64,000 nt of DNA from Thermoleophilia bacterium (GTDB lineage Bacteria; Actinomycetota; Thermoleophilia; UBA2241). The stretch is from the NCBI GenBank assembly GCA_041393415.1, contig JAWKKE010000002.1:124001-188000 (forward strand), read 5' to 3'. The notes below the pieces were generated by a model. The model saw nothing but the letters and a program-made list of their open reading frames with translations, had not been told where the DNA came from and did no database searches. Within the stretch, counting starts at the first letter, position 1; every line of letters starts with the position of its first letter. Positions 57,654 through 64,000 of the stretch are shown in pieces. The position numbers and the translations under genes are program-made.

Positions 57654-58253
57654 GTGAGCCCGGACGCCGACACCAGGTCGACGGAGAAACAATCCCGTCC
57701 GCGCTCGCATACTCGCACGCTCCTCGAGTACGTCGTCCTCGCCCTCATCGCGTTTGCCGTTGCGCTCCTGGTGCAGGCATTCCTCATCAAGCCGTACCGT
57801 ATTCCGTCGGAATCGATGCAGAACACGCTCCTGATCGGCGACCGCGTGCTGGTCGACCGCATCTCCTGGCGCTTCACTGAACCAGAGCGCGGCGACATCG
57901 TCGTCTTTCATCCGCCGGAGGGCGGACCGGTCCTCATCAAGCGCATCGTCGGCATGCCGGGCGACAAGCTGGCGACCCGCGACGGGAAACTGCTCGTCAA
58001 CGGGCAGCCCCTGGACGAGCCATACGTCCGCACCACGTCCGCCGGCCCTGAGCCCACAGACCCGTTTCTCAACGGCCTCGCATGGAGCCTCGAGGTCCCG
58101 TACGTGGTACCCGACGGTGAGTACTACATGATGGGCGACAACCGCACCAACAGTGCCGACAGCCGCCGCTTCGGCCCCGTCGCCCGCGATCAGCTCGTCG
58201 GCAAAGCAGTCGCGCGCTACTGGCCCATCGGGCGCATCGGCGGCCTCGACTAG
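57654..58253 (+). CDS. lepB: Signal peptidase I
   Basis: Removes signal peptides at the outer face of the membrane. The 199 residues have a short cytoplasmic tail, one membrane segment (VLALIAFAVALLVQAFLI), the catalytic Ser in IPSESMQNTL, the catalytic Lys in VLIKRIVGMPGD and the late MGDNRTNSADSRRFGPV. AAAGGA precedes GTG 57654. Confidence 0.96.
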   Translation: MSPDADTRSTEKQSRPRSHTRTLLEYVVLALIAFAVALLVQAFLIKPYRIPSESMQNTLLIGDRVLVDRISWRFTEPERGDIVVFHPPEGGPVLIKRIVGMPGDKLATRDGKLLVNGQPLDEPYVRTTSAGPEPTDPFLNGLAWSLEVPYVVPDGEYYMMGDNRTNSADSRRFGPVARDQLVGKAVARYWPIGRIGGLD

Positions 58254-58259
58254 CCGCCG

Positions 58260-58994
58260 GTGACCCGCCGGCGAGATTCCCGCGCCGCCGCGCCGGCCAG
58301 CCGGGTCGGCAGCGTCAATCCGCGCTTCGCCTACGATCTCCATCTCTGCGAGGGACACGGATGCGTCGTGGGCGCGGACGAAGCGGGACGTGGCTGCCTG
58401 GCTGGCCCATTGGTCGCAGCGGCGGTATGTCTCGACTACGACCGACTCAAAGCTGCGGACTTCGCCGCATTGGAGAAGCTCGACGATTCCAAGCGACTCA
58501 GCCGACAGGCGCGCGCCGTCCTCTACGAGGAGGTATTTCGGCGCGCCAGGCACGTCGCCGTGATCTGTCGCTCCGCCCAGACCATCGATCGCGATGGGCT
58601 GCACAACAGCAACATCGCCGCATTGGCGACCGCACTCAACGCCGCCGCAGAGGCCGCTGGCGTCGCGCTCGTCGACGGCTTCGCGCTTCCGGTCTCGGCG
58701 CCACGGCACCAAGCCGTCGTCGGCGGCGATCACGAGTCCGCTGCCATTGCCGCCGCTTCCGTCGTCGCCAAGGTCACCCGAGATACGCTCATGACCCGCC
58801 TCCATGACGCCTTCCCGAGCTACGGATTCGACCGCCACGTCGGCTACGCAACCCGCGCCCATCATCAGGCGATCGTCGCCCATGGCATCTGTGAGCTTCA
58901 TCGACGCTCGTTCGCGAGCGTGGCCTACACGCAACTCGAACTCCAGATGGACGACGTCTCGCGCGATCCCTCGCCTAACAACCGAAGCGAGTAG
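58260..58994 (+). CDS. rnhB: Ribonuclease HII
   Basis: Removes ribonucleotides from DNA. The 244 residues have an N-terminal extension of about 35 residues, then GADEAGRGCLAGPLVAAAV with two catalytic acids, DDSKRLS, VALVDGFALP, GGDHESAAIAAASVVAKVTRD and YGFDRHVGYATRAHH. GTG 58260 is 6 bases after lepB. Confidence 0.95.
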   Translation: MTRRRDSRAAAPASRVGSVNPRFAYDLHLCEGHGCVVGADEAGRGCLAGPLVAAAVCLDYDRLKAADFAALEKLDDSKRLSRQARAVLYEEVFRRARHVAVICRSAQTIDRDGLHNSNIAALATALNAAAEAAGVALVDGFALPVSAPRHQAVVGGDHESAAIAAASVVAKVTRDTLMTRLHDAFPSYGFDRHVGYATRAHHQAIVAHGICELHRRSFASVAYTQLELQMDDVSRDPSPNNRSE

Positions 58995-59047
58995 GTGACG
59001 GTCTAGCTCGGCGCGCCAACGTCACCGCTGAAGGACCATCGGTAGCA

Positions 59048-59076
59048 TTCTCGCCCCGCCTCTGCCGCGCTACGGT
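59048..59076 (+). promoter_or_regulatory. Possible leaderless promoter for yraN-comM-dprA
   Basis: TACGGT at 59071-59076 lies exactly 6 bases before the yraN GTG (59083). The -35 candidate TTCTCG, 17 bases upstream, is poor. The 88-base rnhB-yraN gap has no ribosome site, which fits a leaderless start. Confidence 0.45.
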
Positions 59077-59082
59077 GAGCCG

Positions 59083-59457
59083 GTGAGCACAAACCTCTCA
59101 TTCGGCCGTCGCGCCGAACTCATGGCGGCCGACTATCTGGTCCGCGAGCGCTGGCGCCTGGTGGGACGTAACGTGCGGGTGGGGCGCGGCGAACTCGACA
59201 TCATCGCTCGCCGCGACGGCGTGCTCGCCTTCGTCGAAGTCAAAGCGAGACGCTCGGCCACGTGCGGTTCTCCTGAGGACGCGGTCGACTCACGCAAGCG
59301 CCGACAAGTAGCGCGCCTCGCAGAGCTATGGATGGCCGTCCATCCCTGGGCCTTGCGCGGCGTAACCGAGGTGCGTTTCGACATTATCGCCGTCGAGACC
59401 TCGACGACGCCAGGCCAGTTGCGCCACCTTCCCGCGGCTTTCACCGCCGACGACTGA
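59083..59457 (+). CDS. yraN: UPF0102 (YraN) family putative endonuclease
   Basis: A 124-residue restriction-endonuclease-like protein: FGRRAELMAADYLVRERW, GRGELDIIARRDGVLAFVEV with the Asp and ExK-type acids, KARRSATCGSPEDAVDSRKR. Function is unknown; it is conserved beside rnhB and comM. Its promoter places GTG at the likely mRNA 5' end. Confidence 0.9.
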   Translation: MSTNLSFGRRAELMAADYLVRERWRLVGRNVRVGRGELDIIARRDGVLAFVEVKARRSATCGSPEDAVDSRKRRQVARLAELWMAVHPWALRGVTEVRFDIIAVETSTTPGQLRHLPAAFTADD

Positions 59458-59466
59458 GGAGAGGCC

Positions 59467-61002
59467 GTGCTCGCCAGTCTGGAAAGCGAAACCCTGAGCG
59501 GCCTCGAAGGTCGCGCTGTCCTCGTCGAGGCGGATGTTGTGACGGCCGCGCCGATGTTCAGCATTGTCGGGTTGCCGGACACAGCCGTCCAGGAGAGCCG
59601 CGAGCGTGTTCGTGCGGCCATCGTCAACTCCGGATTCGAATTCCCGTCACGACGCATCACCGTTAATCTCGCACCCGCCGACGTGCGCAAAGAGGGGCCG
59701 TCCTTCGACTTGCCCATCGCACTGGCGTTTCTGCTCGCAACCGGCCAGATTGCCGACGGGTCGGCCGGTCGCGGCCCGCTCGCGGCCGTGGGCGAGCTAG
59801 GTCTGGACGGCGGACTGCGGCCCATCTCGGGGGCGCTGGCACTCGCCGAAGGACTTCGCCGCCGTGGCCTTCGCGGTCTTCTCTTGCCGGCAGCCAATGC
59901 GGCCGAGGCTTCGCTCGTCCGCGGTCTCGAGGTGTTGCCAGTGAGGACACTAGGCGAAGCAGCGCGGCGACTCTCGAAGGGCGGCGGAAAGAGCGTTGAG
60001 CCGGCGAGCGTCGCCGCCCTACTGTCCGCTCCGCTGTCAACCGACGCGGATCTCGCCGACATCAGCGGCCAGGAGACGGCCAAGCGAGCGCTCGAGATCG
60101 CCGCCGCGGGCAGTCATAACGTGCTCATGGTGGGACCGCCCGGCGCCGGCAAGACAATGCTGGCCCGGCGCCTGCCCACCATCATGCCACGTCTCACGTT
60201 CGAGGAGGCCCTCGAAGTCACGCGCATCCATAGCATCGCCGGCCTCTTGCCGAAGGACGAGCCACTCGTCACCCGCCGACCACTGCGCTGTCCGCATCAC
60301 ACCGTGTCAACTCCTGGCCTTATCGGCGGTGGAGCCACCCCGCGACCAGGGGAGGTGAGCCTCGCACATCTCGGTGTTCTCTTCCTCGATGAGTTCCCTG
60401 AGTTTCGTCTAGGAGCACTCGAGGGCCTCCGGCAGCCGCTCGAAGACGGCGAAGTGACGATCAGCCGGAGGCTCGCGTCCGTCACCTTCCCGGCTCGATT
60501 CATGCTCGTCGCCGCGATGAATCCCTGCCCGTGCGGCTACCGCGGCGACCGCGAGCGAGACTGCACGTGCCCGGCGCACAGACTGCGTCAGTATGCGTCG
60601 CGAATGAGTGGTCCGCTGCTCGACCGCATCGACATCCACCTCAGCGTGGGACGTGTGCGCCCTCAAGACCGCCGGGCAGCATCCAGCCCCGAGCATTCAC
60701 CCGCCATTCGCGAGCGCATCGAAGCTGCCCGCGAGCGGCAGCGTCGCCGTCTGATCGCAACCGGCCTCTTCGCCAACGGCCACATGGAGGGTCGACACGT
60801 CGCCCGCCTCTGCGCGCTCAGCCCTGCAGCCACCGATCTCCTCGATCGCGCATACGAACGGCTGCACCTCACTGCGCGTGCCTGCGATCGTGTCATCAAG
60901 GTCGCACAGACAATCGCCGACCTTGAGGGCGCGCCGACAATCTCTCCAGCGCACATCGCCGAGAGTCTGTCCTACCGCCCACAGTCATCGCCGCATGGCT
61001 AG
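59467..61002 (+). CDS. comM: Mg-chelatase-like AAA ATPase ComM
   Basis: A 511-residue hexameric helicase that drives branch migration during natural transformation in Vibrio and relatives. The N-terminal Lon-like domain has VGLPDTAVQESRERVRAAIV and ITVNLAPADVRKEGPSFDLP. The AAA core shows MVGPPGAGKTMLARRLPTIM and HLGVLFLDEFPEF. A CxCG-type insert is seen (NPCPCGYRGDRERDCTCP), followed by LDRIDIHLSVGRV. GGAGAGG precedes GTG 59467. With dprA and the pilus genes it points to DNA uptake and recombination. Confidence 0.94.
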   Translation: MLASLESETLSGLEGRAVLVEADVVTAAPMFSIVGLPDTAVQESRERVRAAIVNSGFEFPSRRITVNLAPADVRKEGPSFDLPIALAFLLATGQIADGSAGRGPLAAVGELGLDGGLRPISGALALAEGLRRRGLRGLLLPAANAAEASLVRGLEVLPVRTLGEAARRLSKGGGKSVEPASVAALLSAPLSTDADLADISGQETAKRALEIAAAGSHNVLMVGPPGAGKTMLARRLPTIMPRLTFEEALEVTRIHSIAGLLPKDEPLVTRRPLRCPHHTVSTPGLIGGGATPRPGEVSLAHLGVLFLDEFPEFRLGALEGLRQPLEDGEVTISRRLASVTFPARFMLVAAMNPCPCGYRGDRERDCTCPAHRLRQYASRMSGPLLDRIDIHLSVGRVRPQDRRAASSPEHSPAIRERIEAARERQRRRLIATGLFANGHMEGRHVARLCALSPAATDLLDRAYERLHLTARACDRVIKVAQTIADLEGAPTISPAHIAESLSYRPQSSPHG

Positions 61003-62233
61003 CCCTGGAAAGCGCAAAGCAAACCCGCGCGAGCGTGCCGTCTGCGTCTGGCTCGGCGGCCTCGCTTCGTACCGATCGAGTCTGTTCCGGACTCTGTTGC
61101 GCGAGTGCGGCACCTACGACGACATCCTCTCGCTTTCGCCGTCGCACCTACGTGCTGCCCTCGCGACACCACGACGCCGGCCGCAACGAACCGAACTCAA
61201 CCGTGGCGCCGCCGACGACCCGGAGAGTGCACGCGCATTCGCGGCGATTCTCGCGGCATCTCCCGCCGACTATCTCACCGCGGTGGAGCACCCATCGCCG
61301 CGCGACACGGTAGTGGCATGGTGCGAGGCGCTCTACCCACGACGCCTGGCCACCATCGCCGACCCGCCCTTCTGTCTCTTCGTCCGTGCCCAGTGCGACG
61401 CGGCCGAGCGAGAGCGCCGCCTGGCCACCCTCAACAGCGCGTCGCTGGTCGCCGTCGTGGGCACCCGTGCGCCATCCGCCTACGGCGAAGAGATGGCGAC
61501 ACTCCTCGGACGCGATCTCAGACGCAGAGGAGCCATGGTCGTCAGCGGAATGGCGATGGGCATCGACGCAGCAGCGCAAGGCGCGGCAGTCTCCGCGGGC
61601 GGCCACGACGGCCTTCCGACAACCATCGCAGTACTGGGTTGCGGCGCCGACATCGTCTACCCGCGCGTCAACCGCGACCTTTTCGCCCAGGTCGCCAGAA
61701 CCGGGCTCCTGCTATCCGAGTACGCATGGGGAGTTCCGGCCCGAGCTTGGCGCTTCCCAGCACGAAACCGAATCATGGCGGGACTCGCCCACGCCGTTGT
61801 CGTCGTCGAGGGTACCGAGCGCAGCGGCGCGCGCCTGACCGCCGACTTCGCCCTAGAGTCCGGGCGAGAGGTGCTTGCCGTACCGGGAGAGGCCGGACGA
61901 CGACTGAGTTCCGCCCCGCATCGCCTCCTCCGTGAGGGCGCCGCCATGTGTGAGTCAGCCGTCGACGTCCTCGAAGCAATCAACCACGAGGCTACGTCGT
62001 GCCCGAGCGCGACGGAGATCCATCCGAGTGAGGCGAAAGCACGGGCGAATGGAGCCGGTTCTACCGCCGAGACCGTCATGGCAGCCTTGGATCAGGGCGC
62101 CATGACAGTCGAGGAACTCACGGTTCGCTGCGCCCTCGACGCGCGCCGTGCGAGCGCCGCCCTGAGCGAACTCGAGGTCGACGGCCGAGTGCGACGGTGC
62201 GACAACGGCGTATTTCGCCGCCAACACAGCTAG
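60995..62233 (+). CDS. dprA: DNA-processing protein DprA
   Basis: Loads RecA on incoming single-stranded DNA in transformation. The 412 residues have a helical N-domain, the Rossmann DprA domain (LVAVVGTRAPSAYGEEMA, VVSGMAMGIDAAAQGAAVSA, VLGCGADIVYPRVN, FPARNRIMAGLAHAVVVVEG) and a C-terminal winged helix (MAALDQGAMTVEELTVRCAL). ATG 60995 overlaps the comM stop. Confidence 0.95.
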   Translation: MASPGKRKANPRERAVCVWLGGLASYRSSLFRTLLRECGTYDDILSLSPSHLRAALATPRRRPQRTELNRGAADDPESARAFAAILAASPADYLTAVEHPSPRDTVVAWCEALYPRRLATIADPPFCLFVRAQCDAAERERRLATLNSASLVAVVGTRAPSAYGEEMATLLGRDLRRRGAMVVSGMAMGIDAAAQGAAVSAGGHDGLPTTIAVLGCGADIVYPRVNRDLFAQVARTGLLLSEYAWGVPARAWRFPARNRIMAGLAHAVVVVEGTERSGARLTADFALESGREVLAVPGEAGRRLSSAPHRLLREGAAMCESAVDVLEAINHEATSCPSATEIHPSEAKARANGAGSTAETVMAALDQGAMTVEELTVRCALDARRASAALSELEVDGRVRRCDNGVFRRQHS

Positions 62234-62345
62234 TCTGCTCGACCGGGGCATACTGGCGCCATAGTCGAATCGCGTCCTCGCATGCCACGCACGACCGGAA
62301 GTGGCGTTCTTACCCTCAGACACGGTCCGCGCGCGGAAGGACTCG

Positions 62346-63356
62346 ATGCGCTCGGCGTTGAAGGCTACAAGGGCCATCGAGGAGGTCAAATCGAGCGCGG
62401 CCCACCCACATCACAAGCATGATGCCGTGAGTGACGGCGCGACAGCCGACCCGAACGGCCGTTGCGAGGGGTTTCTCCGCGCGCTCGAAGTCCAGGGTAG
62501 CGGAGCGGCTACACGACGATCATACGCCGCCGATCTCGATCAGTTCCGCGACTGGCTGGCGGCACGTGGCGCCACAGTCGATACGCTGGATCGCTCACTC
62601 GTTCGCGCCTACGCGGCAGACCTCGGCCGGCGTGGGTACGCAACGGCAACGGTCGCACGCAAGCTCTCTTGCCTGCGCGGCCTGCTCCGCTACCTCACCG
62701 AAACGGAGGACCTGGACCCCAACCTGCCGCGCACCATCCCCGGACCACGACAGCATCGCCGACTTCCCCGCACACTCACACTGTCGGAGGTCGAGGCGGT
62801 GCTCGCCGCTGCCGGTGGTACAGATCCTCTATCCCTCAGAGACCGCCTCCTGTTTGAGCTCCTCTACGGCTCCGGACTCCGTAGTCAGGAGGCGATCGAC
62901 CTCACGCTCGACGATCTCGACCGACGAGAGTTGCGCCTGCGCGTGCGCGGCAAAGGCGGCAAGACTCGCGTGTTGCCGCTGGGTGAAGAAGCGGCAACCG
63001 CCGCCGATCGCTATCTCGCCCGCGGCCGTCCGTATCTCCAGGGAACCTCGCCAACCGGCGTCGCAACGCCGGCGTCGGGCGGCGCTCCGCTCCTCCTCTC
63101 ACACAACGGCCACAAGCTCTCGACTTCGGACATCCGGCGACTCGTTGTAAAGTACTGTCGGCAAGCAGGTGTAGACGAGGCCACACCTCACATGTTCCGA
63201 CATGCGTACGCAACACATATGCTAGAAAGGGGCGCGGACTTGCGCGTGATCCAAGAACTGCTTGGCCATGCGTCAGTTTCCACCACACAGGTGTATGCTC
63301 ACGTTGGCGGGGCACACCTCCGGCGAGCCTACGAGCTACATCATCCGAGGGCGTGA
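62346..63356 (+). CDS. xerC: Tyrosine recombinase XerC
   Basis: Partner of XerD for dimer resolution. The 336 residues have an N-terminal tail of about 45 residues, the core-binding domain (ATRRSYAADLDQFRDWLAAR) and catalytic residues in YGSGLRSQEAIDL (Arg), KGGKTRVLPLG, PHMFRHAYATHMLERG and LGHASVSTTQVYAHV (Tyr). ATG 62346 follows GAAGGA; GTG 62301 and GTG 62427 are alternatives. The dprA-xerC-whiG order matches Streptomyces and supports XerC rather than a mobile integrase. Confidence 0.9.
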   Translation: MRSALKATRAIEEVKSSAAHPHHKHDAVSDGATADPNGRCEGFLRALEVQGSGAATRRSYAADLDQFRDWLAARGATVDTLDRSLVRAYAADLGRRGYATATVARKLSCLRGLLRYLTETEDLDPNLPRTIPGPRQHRRLPRTLTLSEVEAVLAAAGGTDPLSLRDRLLFELLYGSGLRSQEAIDLTLDDLDRRELRLRVRGKGGKTRVLPLGEEAATAADRYLARGRPYLQGTSPTGVATPASGGAPLLLSHNGHKLSTSDIRRLVVKYCRQAGVDEATPHMFRHAYATHMLERGADLRVIQELLGHASVSTTQVYAHVGGAHLRRAYELHHPRA

Positions 63357-64000
63357 ATGGCAACATCGGCGAGACTAGACGAGGAGAAAGTACGCGAGCT
63401 GTGGGAGCGGTATAGGTACCACGGCGACCAGGCTGCGCGCGATCGCCTCATCCTTTCGTACGCGCCCCTCGTGAAGTACGTCGCGGGGCGCATGAGTAAC
63501 GGCCTTCCGGCACACATCGAAGAGGCCGACCTCATCAGCTACGGGCTGCTGGGGCTCATCAGTGCACTGAAGCGCTTCGATCCCGACCGGCAAATCAAGT
63601 TCGAGACGTACGCCATCTCACGTATCAAGGGGTCGATCATCGACGAGCTCCGCTCGCTCGATTGGGTACCCCGCTCGGTGCGAAGCAAGGCGCGCGACAT
63701 CGAGAAGGCCTGCGCGCGCCTCGAGAACCGTCTTCATCGCGCGCCCACCGACGAGGAGATCGCCGAGGAGTTGCGTGTCACCTTGACGGAGTTTCGTCAC
63801 GCCCTCACGCAGATCTCGACCACGTCGATTGTTGCACTGGACGAACTCTGGCCGGTGTCCGGGTCAGATGGCGACCAGACAGCGCTCATCGATACTATCG
63901 AAGACCCCAAGAGCAACGACCCCTCGCGCATGCTCGATCTCAGCGAGATCCGCACTCGCCTCGCAGCGGCCATCGACGCGCTACCCAAGCGAGAGAAGAC
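63357..64000 (+). CDS. whiG: WhiG/FliA-type sigma factor, truncated by the window edge
   Basis: The first 214 codons of a sigma-28-class factor; region 4 runs off the right edge. Region 2 is clear (ERYRYHGDQAARDRLILSYA, PLVKYVAGRMSNGLP, DLISYGLLGLISALKRFDPD, FETYAISRIKGSIIDELRSL), followed by the diagnostic WVPRSVRSKARDIEKA and region 3 (HRAPTDEEIAEELRVTLTEF). ATG 63357 abuts the xerC stop. In Streptomyces WhiG starts sporulation, and in Rubrobacter the RsiG-c-di-GMP-WhiG switch controls type IV pili. Its expected promoter, TAAA and GCCGATAA boxes, occurs twice in the pilus cluster of this window. Confidence 0.93.
   Translation, partial: MATSARLDEEKVRELWERYRYHGDQAARDRLILSYAPLVKYVAGRMSNGLPAHIEEADLISYGLLGLISALKRFDPDRQIKFETYAISRIKGSIIDELRSLDWVPRSVRSKARDIEKACARLENRLHRAPTDEEIAEELRVTLTEFRHALTQISTTSIVALDELWPVSGSDGDQTALIDTIEDPKSNDPSRMLDLSEIRTRLAAAIDALPKREK

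Noticed and set aside
60933..60940. GCCGACAA inside comM
   Set aside because: No TAAA box lies 20 bases upstream, and the site is in the middle of a conserved gene.

Overview
The window is a densely packed, high-GC bacterial chromosome segment in which every gene I can support lies on the + strand. Gene content and order point to a deep-branching actinobacterium of the Rubrobacteria/Thermoleophilia kind. The evidence is a SepIVA/DivIVA-like gene between coaD and the DUF177-rpmF pair, the run rnc-smc-ftsY-ffh-rpsP-KH-rimM-trmD-rplS-lepB-rnhB-yraN-comM-dprA-xerC-whiG, xerD after pyrG, and several promoters that place a start codon 6 bases after the -10 box (leaderless mRNA style). The taxonomic call is inference. 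I saw no rRNA, tRNA, CRISPR array, insertion sequence or prophage.

Layout. (1) 1-6570: a gene tail, an RsbW-like/sigma-B-like pair, then alaS-ruvX-mltG-aroE. (2) 6621-22417: a type IV pilus (T4P) cluster pilB-pilT-pilC, a sigma factor gene, a regulated leader, two pilin genes, an ABC transporter pair plus a membrane-anchored repeat protein, pilD, four minor-pilin-like genes, and pilM-N-O plus a PilP-like gene. (3) 22557-36253: aroC-aroK-aroB-aroQ-pepP, efp, a carboxyltransferase/biotin-carrier fusion gene, nusB, xseB, ispA, dxs, tlyA, nadK, recN. (4) 36254-43565: a structured leader, pyrG, an M20 peptidase, xerD and a nucleoside-salvage trio. (5) 43606-64000: rsmD, coaD, the cell-division/lipid/ribosome/SRP block, and the DNA-uptake-linked comM and dprA, xerC, and a WhiG/FliA-type sigma gene cut by the right edge.

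The main result is a regulatory circuit on the T4P cluster. Two sites with identical architecture, TAAAG-N15-GCCGACAA, lie in intergenic sequence: one 5' of the pilin genes (11613-11640) and one 5' of pilM (19138-19165). This is the FliA/WhiG (sigma-28) promoter class, and a WhiG-type sigma is encoded at 63357. Between the first promoter and pilA is a well-formed cyclic-di-GMP-I (GEMM) riboswitch (11688-11773) followed by an intrinsic terminator (11781-11825). PilB carries an N-terminal MshEN domain, a family known to bind c-di-GMP. From established work, c-di-GMP controls WhiG through the anti-sigma RsiG, and this switch governs T4P in Rubrobacter. Here the sequence adds an RNA-level and possibly a motor-level c-di-GMP input.

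The pil gene order resembles the Myxococcus pil locus, including ABC-transporter genes between pilA and pilD. The secretin pilQ is missing between the PilP-like gene and the aro genes, as expected for a cell without an outer membrane. PilT, ComM and DprA together make natural transformation plausible. Other points of interest are a PycB/OadA-AccB fusion where accB-accC are usually found, a 314-base pyrG leader, and a long hairpin just before rnc.
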